A stretch of 64,000 bases of DNA from Nitratireductor kimnyeongensis (GTDB taxonomy: Bacteria > Pseudomonadota > Alphaproteobacteria > Rhizobiales > Rhizobiaceae), in contig NZ_CP078143.1 in the NCBI RefSeq assembly GCF_019891395.1, positions 1,526,001-1,590,000 on the forward strand, read 5' to 3'. Under the pieces are notes generated by a model. That model saw nothing but the letters and a program-made list of their open reading frames with translations. It had not been told where the DNA came from and did no database searches. Each line of letters opens with the position of its first letter. Within the stretch, counting starts at the first letter, position 1. Made by a program: the position numbers and the translations under genes. Shown here piece by piece: positions 42,947 to 51,328 of the stretch.

Positions 42947-44515
42947 GTGAAAGTCTGCCTTGCGGCTGGAATGGGGTTTGGTTTGTCGCTTTCTCGGAAG
43001 AATATTGGTTCCAGAATTTTCACTCTAACTCTGATCCATACCATCTGCATCCTGACATCGGCATGCGTGTCGGAATACATTGAGCCGGAAGCCGATACAC
43101 CCGAACAATCTTACAGTGTTGGCGGCAAAAACGGCGATTATTCTATACCTCCCGATCAGGAGGCCGCGAGCTCTGTGTCAGAGCTTACCGAGAAAGCCAC
43201 AGCCTTTTCGACGGACCATATCAAACACGGCTATGCCTACAGCCTGCCTGAATTAATCGACATCGGTCAGCGCTTAAACCCCGCGACTCGCGTTGCATGG
43301 GAACAGGCACGCCAGGCCGCAGCTGCCGTGGGCATGGTAGAGGCAACCTTTCTTCCCGTAATCACAGCCAACATCATTGCCGGTCAACAGAGGGTTGTCA
43401 CACCTGTCCCCAAACTGACAGGCGGAACCGACCATGTCGGCACAACCATCAATGGTGTCGTGCCAAACATTGCGCTGCAGTGGCTGATATTCGATTTTGG
43501 CGAGCGTCAGGCGTGGCGCACCGCCGCCGAACAGAATGCTCATGCGGCCAACATAAATTTCAACGGCTCGCACCAGGTCCTTATCTACAATATCAGTCGC
43601 GCCTACTATCAGTATGGCGCAACGAAGAACAATCTCGCCATCGCACAGCAGACACTTGCAAACAGTCGTCGCCTGATGGACGTCGCCAACACTCGATACA
43701 AAAACGGTGTAGGCACCTCGATTGAAACAGCCCAGGCCAAACAGCTCGTCGCCCAGTCGCGCTTTCGGTTGGTGCAGGCGGAGGATGCGTTGCGGGACGC
43801 CTATCACGATTTGATTGGTTCGGTTGGTCTTCCCGCAACCACCAACATAAAGATATCGGACGAGTCGGCGCGACGATTGCCGCGGCCTCGTGCTCTGCCA
43901 ACAGAAGAACTTGTTAAGGCCGCTCTTGCTCAACGTCCAGACGTATTGGCCAGCTACGCAGCGATCAAGGCCAGCGAAGCGAATGTGAGGGCGACAGATG
44001 CCGCCTTCATGCCCAAGGTATATCTGGGCGCTATGGCTTCCGCCAACAGCGGGAGCATCCAGACCGGCAATCTGCCTGGCCTTGGCTTGCAGAACACTTC
44101 AACTGGCATATTGGTTGGAGCCACGGTGCCGATTTATGATGGTGGCCTTAGAACAAATCAGCGCCGTCAAGCCGAAGCGGGCGTGCGCGCTGCGGAAGCC
44201 GCGCACGAACAAACCCGCAGCGCTGCAATACGAGAGATCGTCATCGCCTCCGATACACTCCGCTCAGCGCTCGCATCGTACAGCGCAGCCAATGAATTGG
44301 TCGAGGCTGCAGGTGTTACCTATGACGCCTCTTTTGACGCGTTCAAAAACGGGGTGGTGCCAATCACGGATGTGATTGCCGCGGACAGTGGTCTTCTCGA
44401 TGCAAAACAGGCAAAGGCAGAGGCCCATGCTGCTTCCCTTATCGCGGCCTCCACGCTTGCGTTCTCACTTGGAAACATGACATCCAGAAACTCTCCTCAA
44501 ACGGCAATCCGTTAA
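42947..44515 (+). CDS. TolC family outer-membrane efflux lipoprotein (MdtP like)
   Basis: A 522-residue TolC/NodT-type outer-membrane channel. The N-terminal signal ends ICILTSAC, a lipobox, so the mature protein is probably lipid-anchored. The repeat organisation is typical: HGYAYSLPELIDIGQRLNPATRVAWEQARQAAAAVG at the first helix pair, and TRYKNGVGTSIETAQAKQLVAQSRFRLVQAE-DALRDAY at the first coiled coil, with a matching second half. The start is uncertain: GTG at 42947 or ATG at 42971. Together with YtcA, MdtN and MdtO encoded about 2.4 kb downstream it makes an MdtNOP-like tripartite efflux pump, separated here by two other genes on the same strand. Confidence 0.88.
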   Translation: MKVCLAAGMGFGLSLSRKNIGSRIFTLTLIHTICILTSACVSEYIEPEADTPEQSYSVGGKNGDYSIPPDQEAASSVSELTEKATAFSTDHIKHGYAYSLPELIDIGQRLNPATRVAWEQARQAAAAVGMVEATFLPVITANIIAGQQRVVTPVPKLTGGTDHVGTTINGVVPNIALQWLIFDFGERQAWRTAAEQNAHAANINFNGSHQVLIYNISRAYYQYGATKNNLAIAQQTLANSRRLMDVANTRYKNGVGTSIETAQAKQLVAQSRFRLVQAEDALRDAYHDLIGSVGLPATTNIKISDESARRLPRPRALPTEELVKAALAQRPDVLASYAAIKASEANVRATDAAFMPKVYLGAMASANSGSIQTGNLPGLGLQNTSTGILVGATVPIYDGGLRTNQRRQAEAGVRAAEAAHEQTRSAAIREIVIASDTLRSALASYSAANELVEAAGVTYDASFDAFKNGVVPITDVIAADSGLLDAKQAKAEAHAASLIAASTLAFSLGNMTSRNSPQTAIR

Positions 44516-44564
44516 TTTTTCATCGAACCCGGCAGCGCCGTTCAGATCCAATGGAGCATTATCA

Positions 44565-46022
44565 ATGCGATTTCGTATCGGGAAAAAGTATCAGCACCTC
44601 GTTCACGGGCTGAACTGCGCATGCCACAGCCCCGAAGCGCTGAATTTGCTCGATCGGATGGAAAAAGGACTTTCTCGCCGGTCAGTGTTGCGCGGTATTG
44701 CTGCATCCCTGGCTGCGCCGGCCCTCGGGATGGTTTCGCCCGCTTTCGCTCAGGAGCCTCCGAGACCAATTCTTCTGAAGAATGTGCGAATCTTTGATGG
44801 CAGATCGGCGAAGCTGATCGATGGGAAGAGCGTACTGATTATCGGCGACCGGATTGCGGGACTGCCTGGAGAAAGTGAAACCGTAGGCGACGCCGAGATC
44901 ATCGACTGCGGCGGACGCACATTGATGCCCGGAATGATCGATGCGCATTGGCACACAATCCTGGCAGGCATTTCACAAATGACTGCACTGACAGCACAGG
45001 TTCCGTATGTTCATCTGGTTGCAGCTGAGGAAGCCGAGCGCACCGTGCTTCGCGGCTTCACCACGGTCCGTGACACGGGCGGCCCATCGTTTTCAATCAA
45101 GCGCGCCATCGATGAGAATCGAATTCCCGGCCCGAGGATCTATCCTAGCGGTGCCATGGTCTCGCAGACGTCCGGGCATGGGGACTTCCGTCCCCTCTAC
45201 GAATTGCCCCGTTCGGCGCAAACCAACCTGAGCCATGCTGAAGAGGCGGGCATTTCAGCGATTGCCGACGGCGTTCCGGAAGTCCTGCGGAGGGTTCGAG
45301 AACAGCTTATGCTAGGGGCGAGCCAGATCAAGATAATGACTGGAGGCGGCGTCGCGTCCTCCTACGATCCGATCGATGGTCTGCAGTTCACCGAAGAAGA
45401 GATCCGCATGGCGGTGGCAGCCGCTACAGACTGGGGCACCTATGTCTGCGCGCATGTCTATACGGCCAAGGGAATAAAGCGGGCTCTGGCCGGCGGTGTG
45501 CGATCGATCGAGCATGGGCAACTGGCTGATGAAGAGGCCGCAAGGCAGATGGCCGATACCGGCGCCTGGTGGTCGATTCAACCTTTCCTCGCCGACGAGG
45601 ACGCGAACGTCTATCCGAGCGCCGAGCAGCGTGAGCAGCAAAAGATGATTGCAGAGGGCACGGTTCGAGCCGTCGAACTAGGCAAGAAGTTCAACATCAA
45701 GATGGCGCTGGGAACCGACATACTGTTCAATCCCAAGGCCACAGCAACGCAAGGCAAACAGCTGGCCAAGTTTGCGCGCTGGTATGACAACGTAGATGTG
45801 CTGCGAATGTTGACCAGCGGCAATGCGGAGTTGCTGGAAATGTCAGGCCCTCGCAACCCTTATGCAGGCAAACTTGGGGTGATCGAGACTGAAGCATACG
45901 CAGATGTCCTTCTTATCGACGGAAATCCGCTCGACGACATCAATCTCATCGCTGACCCGGCCACATACATAAAGCTTGTTCTTAAAAGCGGGCGCATTCA
46001 CAAGAATACATTGGGGGCATAA
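44565..46022 (+). CDS. Tat-exported metal-dependent amidohydrolase
   Basis: A 485-residue amidohydrolase. A Tat signal SRRSVLRG (37-44) is followed by a hydrophobic stretch ending SPAFA. The metal site is DAHWH (His 128, His 130), a carboxylated lysine in QIKIMTGGG, His in CAHVYT and IEHGQL, and Asp in LGTDILF. This is the imidazolonepropionase-like/prolidase clan that includes exported peptidases and organophosphate hydrolases. Odd: 36 residues precede the twin arginines and include a cysteine-rich CACHSPEA motif. The gene lies 49 bp after the TolC-like gene and one base before the next gene's start, so it is part of the efflux operon. Confidence 0.85.
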   Translation: MRFRIGKKYQHLVHGLNCACHSPEALNLLDRMEKGLSRRSVLRGIAASLAAPALGMVSPAFAQEPPRPILLKNVRIFDGRSAKLIDGKSVLIIGDRIAGLPGESETVGDAEIIDCGGRTLMPGMIDAHWHTILAGISQMTALTAQVPYVHLVAAEEAERTVLRGFTTVRDTGGPSFSIKRAIDENRIPGPRIYPSGAMVSQTSGHGDFRPLYELPRSAQTNLSHAEEAGISAIADGVPEVLRRVREQLMLGASQIKIMTGGGVASSYDPIDGLQFTEEEIRMAVAAATDWGTYVCAHVYTAKGIKRALAGGVRSIEHGQLADEEAARQMADTGAWWSIQPFLADEDANVYPSAEQREQQKMIAEGTVRAVELGKKFNIKMALGTDILFNPKATATQGKQLAKFARWYDNVDVLRMLTSGNAELLEMSGPRNPYAGKLGVIETEAYADVLLIDGNPLDDINLIADPATYIKLVLKSGRIHKNTLGA

Positions 46023-46023
46023 A

Positions 46024-46839
46024 ATGCACATGCGATTGACCATCCTCGCGTTGGCTTGTGGCATTGCAACAACCACCGGGGTCTCTGCCTCGGATATTTC
46101 CACCACGCCTGAACTTGGGCCCGAGCAGGATCGGCCATGGGCGCTTCAGATTTCTCCCTATGTATGGGCGACCGGCCTTGACGGTCACATATCTCCGTTC
46201 CGCCACGGTCCGACCATAGGAATCAAAAAGTCGTTCTCAGACGTCATCGACGATCTCGACTTCGCCGGGTTTGTAAATCTTTGGGGGCGCTACGAGCGTT
46301 TCGTGTTTTCGGCAGACATGATGTACGTGTCGACAACCGACAGCAAAGTCGTTCAGGGCTCAATCCCTCGCCCTCCGCTATCTGTCCGGCTTGGCGCGTC
46401 GATCGACACGAAACAGTTCACTTCCACATTGCAGGCAGGCTACCGCGTCATCGAGACGCCCGAATTCACGCTCGATATGCTTGGTGGTGTGCGTTTCTGG
46501 CATATTTCGAACGATGTTGATTTGGACGTTCAGGTCGGTGGTCTAAGGCGTACGTTACGCTACGGCGAAAGCTTCAACTGGGTCGACCCCATTGTTGGCG
46601 CGCGCGCGTTTCTGAACCTTACCGACAAACTGTCTGTCCAGGCACAGGCTGATATCGGGGGTTTCGGCGCTGGCGCAAAGTCCACTTGGTCGGTTCTGGC
46701 CACAGCCAACTATACGTTGACGGATCACCTGTCCCTATCAGCAGGCTACAAGCACCTCGAAGTCGACTACGAGGATGACGGGCATGTTTTTGACGCGACT
46801 ATGAGCGGCCCGGTTCTGGGCATCACCTATCGATTCTAA
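46024..46839 (+). CDS. Outer-membrane beta-barrel protein, function unknown
   Basis: A 271-residue secreted protein. After a signal peptide (RLTILALACGIATTTGVSA) the sequence alternates polar and hydrophobic residues in strand-like runs and ends in an aromatic (GITYRF), the hallmark of outer-membrane beta-barrels. The segment WALQISPYVWATGLDGHISPFRHGPTIGIKKSFSDVIDDLDFAG is seen in many uncharacterised alphaproteobacterial barrels. The start follows GGGGG by 5 nt and directly succeeds the amidohydrolase stop. No ligand can be assigned; an envelope or porin role is plausible. Confidence 0.78.
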   Translation: MHMRLTILALACGIATTTGVSASDISTTPELGPEQDRPWALQISPYVWATGLDGHISPFRHGPTIGIKKSFSDVIDDLDFAGFVNLWGRYERFVFSADMMYVSTTDSKVVQGSIPRPPLSVRLGASIDTKQFTSTLQAGYRVIETPEFTLDMLGGVRFWHISNDVDLDVQVGGLRRTLRYGESFNWVDPIVGARAFLNLTDKLSVQAQADIGGFGAGAKSTWSVLATANYTLTDHLSLSAGYKHLEVDYEDDGHVFDATMSGPVLGITYRF

Positions 46840-46922
46840 GCAACCGAGAGGTGCTCACCGGCACTGCGCCATTTCTAGCAATCCGTTCTCTCGAAAACGT
46901 CGAGTCGCAAAAAGGGGTTAAC

Positions 46923-47219
46923 GTGCCAAAACCATCCGACTTTCAGATCACCAGACGTGTGACTTGGAAGAGTGCAGTAGCCGCAATCATCGCGGGTACC
47001 TCCCCTGCTCTGGCGGCAGCGCCTTCGGTCCCCTTGTTTGGGAGCTTCTTCCCGTTTTGGCTGCTCAGCCTTTTTGTGGGTGTCGTTCTCACTGTCTTGC
47101 TGCGTCTGGTCTTTGTGTTGATTGGCCTCGACGACATTCTGCGATGGCGCGTGCCGGTTTATATGAGCATGGCGCTCGGCATTACGTATCTGGTTTCTCT
47201 TCTGGTATTTGGGCGGTAA
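46923..47219 (+). CDS. ytcA: YtcA-like small membrane protein of an MdtNOP-type efflux system
   Basis: A 98-residue protein with two membrane spans and the conserved core FGSFFPFWLLSLFVGVVLTVLLRLVFVLIGLDDILRWRVPVYMSMAL. E. coli YtcA, encoded directly before mdtNOP, has the same kind of core and position. I chose the GTG at 46923, six bases after AAAAAGGGG; an upstream ATG (46851) would give 24 non-conserved residues. The gene stops 4 bases before the MdtN start, consistent with one translated unit. Confidence 0.8.
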   Translation: MPKPSDFQITRRVTWKSAVAAIIAGTSPALAAAPSVPLFGSFFPFWLLSLFVGVVLTVLLRLVFVLIGLDDILRWRVPVYMSMALGITYLVSLLVFGR

Positions 47220-47223
47220 GACA

Positions 47224-48273
47224 ATGAAATCCCTCCCGTATCGTCGCCTTATCCCTGTGGTTGGAGCCATTGTGAGTCTGGCAATCATTGCTGGCGCTGG
47301 AGCATTGGCCCTCCGGAGCCATTCGGAGAGTACGAAGAACCCGCTATCCGACGACGCCTCTCTGGATGCGGAAACCGTTTCAGTTGCGGCCGGTGTTGCA
47401 GGCCGCATCAAGGCCCTGCATGTTCGCGAGAACTCCCTGGTCTCGAAGGGGGATCTGTTGGTGGAACTCGATGACGCCGCTTACCGGCTTGCCGTCGAGC
47501 AGACACGAGCGGATCTAGAAATCGCCATGGCCGCCGCGAATGATCAAACACGCAACATCCAGGCTGAACGCGCCAACGCGCAGATTGCGGCGGAACAGGT
47601 CGAACGCGCCAAAGCAAACCTGGAATTGGCCACACAAACACTAGACCGCTTATTGCCGATGCAGTCCAAGGGCTATGTGTCAGCGCAGCAGATCGACGAC
47701 GCCAGAACCATCAAACGCGATGCAGAGGTCAGTCTCAATGAAGCCTTGCGTCAGGTTGAGGCAGCAAATGCATTGATTGGAGATGAGGAAGGCACTGAAG
47801 CTCTTATCCGGGCGCGACGCGCCGCGCTTAACATTGCCGAACACGAACTGAAAAATACGGTTATCCGCGCACCGAGCGACGGTCGCATCGTCGATCTTAC
47901 AGTTGGGCCGGGTGCGTATGTGCTGCCTGCACAGACCATGTTTACGCTGATCAAGACCGATCAGTGGTTTGCCACTGCCAACTACACGGAAACCACGCTA
48001 CCAGCGATCACTGTCGGCGATTGCGCCACCGTTTATGCTCTGGCGGACCGCAAACGCCCCCTCAAAGGCAAGGTCGAAAGCATCGGCTGGGGTGTATCTT
48101 CGAAGGATTTCATCAAACTTCCAGCCGGGCTCCCCATCGTTCCTAAGTCTCTTGACTGGGTACGGGTCCAGCAGCGATTCCCGGTTCGCATTCAGATATC
48201 AGAGCCTCCTGCAGACCTGATGAGAGTGGGAGCATCGGCGGTCTCGATAGTTCACACCGATGGCGACTGTTAG
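47224..48273 (+). CDS. mdtN: HlyD/EmrA-type periplasmic adaptor (MdtN like)
   Basis: A 349-residue membrane-fusion protein. One N-terminal membrane anchor is seen. The biotinyl-lipoyl domain is split: VAGRIKALHVRENSLVSKGDLLVELD first, and VIRAPSDGRIVDLTVGPGAYVLPAQTM after the long hairpin, separated by a coiled-coil hairpin rich in Gln, Ala and Arg (about 85-200). The architecture matches MdtN and AaeA. Its end overlaps the MdtO start by 14 bp. It links the FUSC pump to the outer-membrane TolC-like channel encoded upstream. Confidence 0.9.
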   Translation: MKSLPYRRLIPVVGAIVSLAIIAGAGALALRSHSESTKNPLSDDASLDAETVSVAAGVAGRIKALHVRENSLVSKGDLLVELDDAAYRLAVEQTRADLEIAMAAANDQTRNIQAERANAQIAAEQVERAKANLELATQTLDRLLPMQSKGYVSAQQIDDARTIKRDAEVSLNEALRQVEAANALIGDEEGTEALIRARRAALNIAEHELKNTVIRAPSDGRIVDLTVGPGAYVLPAQTMFTLIKTDQWFATANYTETTLPAITVGDCATVYALADRKRPLKGKVESIGWGVSSKDFIKLPAGLPIVPKSLDWVRVQQRFPVRIQISEPPADLMRVGASAVSIVHTDGDC

Positions 48274-50005
48274 TTCACCGGCAGGGCGCCTTTTCTCTCA
48301 GGCATGGGCTGATCTCGGCCCGGTCGCGGGCAGATTCGGGCTGACTTGGCGCGTCGCGTTGTTGTGTGCGTTCGTCACGGCCGCGTCGATGATGTTCAAG
48401 ATCCCGGAAGCAGCCATCAGCTGCTATCTGATCATCTTCCTCATGAAAGAGGATGCCGTTCAAAATTGTCTCATGGGGTTCGGACTTATCCTCCTCGCCA
48501 CACTGGTGGTCGTCCTCATGATCCCTGTGATCAATGCCAGCATCGATAGTCCTGCCTTGCGCCTGGCCATCATGTTTCTGGCTTCATATGTTTTTCTGTT
48601 TCTCAGTTCGACAACACCACTGGGAGAACAGGCAGCTATCGTCGGCCTCATCATTGCTTTCATAATGACATTGGTGACGGATATTCCGGTCGGCCAGATC
48701 GGGAACGAGGGACTTCTTGCAGCATGGAAGATGGCGTGCATGCCGATGCTTCTCATGATCCTCTTCAATCTGGTTCTCGGTTTGCCGGCGCACCAGCTGG
48801 TTCGCAGAAAAATCGTAGAGAGGCTGCGCACCAGCGCTGCGGTGCTTGAAGGCCGGGAATGCGATGCCCGGTTGCAGAAGCTGTTGGCCGAAGGAAACGA
48901 CGTATCCCTGCAGCAAATGATGACGGTGAAGTTGCTTCACCTGGTGCCTCGTGCCCAGTCGGTCTGGCTCAACGGAGCGCTTGAGACAAGCTACAGTATC
49001 ATGCTGGCAACGATTGGATCGTCCGACAGCCACACGGCAGTACAGGATCGCGATATACCGAAGGCGCTGTGCGAGTTGGCGGAGGAAGTCGCCGCTGGCA
49101 ATATTCCAACTGTCGACCTGGCCTTCATCGAACACCACTCCAGTTCGGGTGCGAAGGGCGACTTGGTGAACGCGCTCGCTGCATTGTCGCGGGCCGACGG
49201 TGGCGCATCGCCGAAGATCGCACCTCAGCGCCTTCTGGCTTCAGACGCTTTCACCAATGTGGATCATCAGCGGTACGCACTAAAGACATCGCTCGCAGCA
49301 ATCGTCTGCTATCTGATTTACACCGGCATCGACTGGGACGGCATCCACACCGCATTGATCACCTGCTACGTGGCAGCTCTTGGGACAACCGGTGAAACCG
49401 TCCGGAAGCTCACTCTGAGGATTGTGGGTTGCCTTGTGGGAGCAGCGATGGGTGCCGCGGCACTCATCTTTGTCATGCCCCACCTCACTTCGGTTGGTGG
49501 ATTGATGGCGCTGGTTTTTATTGGAATCCTGCCCGCAGCCTGGGTCTCATCAGGCAGTGAACGAATCTCTTATGCGGGCGTGCAGATCGCACTGGCGTTT
49601 CTTCTGACCACATTGAACGGATTCGGCCCCAGCTTCGAATTTTCCCAGGCGAGCGACCGGATTGTCGGAATACTCGTGGGGATCTTTGTGATCTATCTGA
49701 TCTTTACGCAGTTCTGGCCGAAAAGTGTGGTCAACGAAGTTCGCGTTCTGATTGATCGGGCCCGCTCAAGCGTGAGCAACTTGCATGATCCCGCTTCAAA
49801 CCAAAACGGTAAGCTAAGCGCGAGTATGACCGCTTATCAGGATCTGGAACGAGCTGAGGACATGCTCGAAATGGCCTATTTCGAGCCCCGCCGCCAACGT
49901 GCTTCAAATGCGGAGCTCGAACAATACCGAACAAGTATTGAGAGCCTGCGGGAGAGGCTCCGCTCGCTCAAACCAAGATTAAATCAACCAAAGGTTGCGA
50001 ATTGA
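48260..50005 (+). CDS. mdtO: FUSC family inner-membrane efflux protein (MdtO like)
   Basis: A 581-residue protein with two similar membrane halves, each of about four to five spans (VALLCAFVTAASMMFKIPEAAISCY and LKTSLAAIVCYLIYTGIDW...), and long soluble stretches between. This is the FUSC/YccS-MdtO architecture; such pumps extrude aromatic acids and dyes. It forms the inner-membrane part with the MdtN-like adaptor. The gene is followed by a 129-bp gap before the choloylglycine-type hydrolase gene, so the latter probably has its own promoter. Confidence 0.9.
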   Translation: MATVSSPAGRLFSQAWADLGPVAGRFGLTWRVALLCAFVTAASMMFKIPEAAISCYLIIFLMKEDAVQNCLMGFGLILLATLVVVLMIPVINASIDSPALRLAIMFLASYVFLFLSSTTPLGEQAAIVGLIIAFIMTLVTDIPVGQIGNEGLLAAWKMACMPMLLMILFNLVLGLPAHQLVRRKIVERLRTSAAVLEGRECDARLQKLLAEGNDVSLQQMMTVKLLHLVPRAQSVWLNGALETSYSIMLATIGSSDSHTAVQDRDIPKALCELAEEVAAGNIPTVDLAFIEHHSSSGAKGDLVNALAALSRADGGASPKIAPQRLLASDAFTNVDHQRYALKTSLAAIVCYLIYTGIDWDGIHTALITCYVAALGTTGETVRKLTLRIVGCLVGAAMGAAALIFVMPHLTSVGGLMALVFIGILPAAWVSSGSERISYAGVQIALAFLLTTLNGFGPSFEFSQASDRIVGILVGIFVIYLIFTQFWPKSVVNEVRVLIDRARSSVSNLHDPASNQNGKLSASMTAYQDLERAEDMLEMAYFEPRRQRASNAELEQYRTSIESLRERLRSLKPRLNQPKVAN

Positions 50006-50033
50006 GCCGAAGCTTGATGGAAAAAGGAGCGGC

Positions 50034-50070
50034 ACGATTGATTTTTTTTTCGCAGGCTACAATCAATCGT
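50034..50070. promoter_or_regulatory. Nine-bp inverted repeat upstream of the Ntn hydrolase gene
   Basis: ACGATTGAT (50034-50042) and ATCAATCGT (50062-50070) form perfect 9-bp arms around a 19-nt spacer that contains a run of nine T. The position, 65 bp before the hydrolase ATG, suits an operator; the T run within the loop makes a terminator unlikely. No regulator can be assigned. Confidence 0.5.
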
Positions 50071-50134
50071 CACATTAACATACAATTATCCTAGCCGATT
50101 TATCGTTCCACCAGATTGTAATGGAAGGTAATAT

Positions 50135-51250
50135 ATGTGTACGTCCCTTGCTTATCACGATGCCTCAGAGAATGTGTATTTTGGCAGAACATTGGAACTC
50201 ACATCCGATCTGCCGTATCAAATCGTTTATTTTCCGAAAGACATACCCTTTTCTTCGGATAGTGATGGTCATCCGACCCTGAAATATACTGGGAAGAACG
50301 GCTTTATAGCAGTAACGATGCCCGGCCGAATGCCTACAAAGGAAGCGCCTCTGGGATACAAGGACCTGAAACCACTTGAAGGCATGAATGAGAAAGGGCT
50401 CACCTTCAGCCTGCTTTCCTATCCTGCCGCCGGCGGCAAACACGAAGCGGTTGCCGCGACGAAAGCCGTCCTTTCCGCCTCCGATCTGGGTTCGTGGGCT
50501 CTGTCTCAGTTTGCCACGGTTGCCGAAGTCAAGGACGCACTGGAGGCTCAGCCGGTATTGCTGGAACCTCTGGCACTTTTGGGAGGTGTTGAGTCGCCAT
50601 TCCATTATGTGGTTCATGACTCGACGGGCGACTGCCTCGTCATTGAATTTAATCAGGGCGAAATGAAGCTCCACGACAACCCCGTCGGAGTGATGACAAA
50701 TGGCCCCGAGTTCAGTTGGCACCTGACCAATCTGGACAATTACACCTTCCTTTCGAATGTCGACAAATCAAGCGCCACGTTTGGAAATTACAAGGCCGTC
50801 CAGCCGGATTCAGGCATTGCTACCGCTGGCCTACCGGCATCAAACACCTCCGTCGGCCGCTTCGTGCGCGCCGCCTACTATGCTCAGTTCACTGAGAAGG
50901 CAAAAACGCCCGATATGGCGGTCAAAACGCTTGCCCACGTGATGAACAATTTTGATCGTCCGCGAGGAATAACCATCGACTACCCGAGTGAAGATGGCGG
51001 GCACCTTGAAGTTGCTGGCCTCTCGAGCGCTGCTAATGAGGACTACGCGACGGAGTTCACCTGCTGGACAAACCTGTCGGACCTAGCGCGGCGAAGATTT
51101 TATCTCCGGACCTATCGGAGCTTGAACTACACCTACATTGATGTGGGCGCTTTGACCGGATCAACCGATCTTCTGATACTTCCGATCGAAAAACTAGATG
51201 AATTGCCCCTGGAAGGAACCGGCGCCCTACAGCAAGCCAAGGCGGGTTGA
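50135..51250 (+). CDS. Choloylglycine/penicillin V acylase family Ntn hydrolase
   Basis: A 371-residue Ntn hydrolase. The catalytic nucleophile is Cys 2, exposed after Met removal (CTSLAYHDASENVYFGRTLEL), with Arg 18 conserved. Position 21 is Glu instead of the Asp common in bile-salt hydrolases. A later MTNGPEFSWHL matches the substrate Asn segment and SVGRFVRAAYY holds the conserved Arg. There is no signal peptide, so it acts in the cytoplasm. Related enzymes cleave the amide bonds of bile salts, penicillin V or N-acyl-homoserine lactones. The gadB gene follows 78 bp downstream on the same strand. Confidence 0.88.
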   Translation: MCTSLAYHDASENVYFGRTLELTSDLPYQIVYFPKDIPFSSDSDGHPTLKYTGKNGFIAVTMPGRMPTKEAPLGYKDLKPLEGMNEKGLTFSLLSYPAAGGKHEAVAATKAVLSASDLGSWALSQFATVAEVKDALEAQPVLLEPLALLGGVESPFHYVVHDSTGDCLVIEFNQGEMKLHDNPVGVMTNGPEFSWHLTNLDNYTFLSNVDKSSATFGNYKAVQPDSGIATAGLPASNTSVGRFVRAAYYAQFTEKAKTPDMAVKTLAHVMNNFDRPRGITIDYPSEDGGHLEVAGLSSAANEDYATEFTCWTNLSDLARRRFYLRTYRSLNYTYIDVGALTGSTDLLILPIEKLDELPLEGTGALQQAKAG

Positions 51251-51328
51251 GCAGTCTCGGCGAATTTCATTCTCCACCCCGAAACCACCGGACCAGCAGT
51301 GCCCCCCTGCTGCGAGATAGAGAGAGAC

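Noticed and set aside
51294..51312. Short CAGCAG/CTGCTG hairpin before gadB
   Set aside because: The six-bp stem has no T tract and lies close to the ribosome site of gadB; evidence for a regulatory role is too weak.
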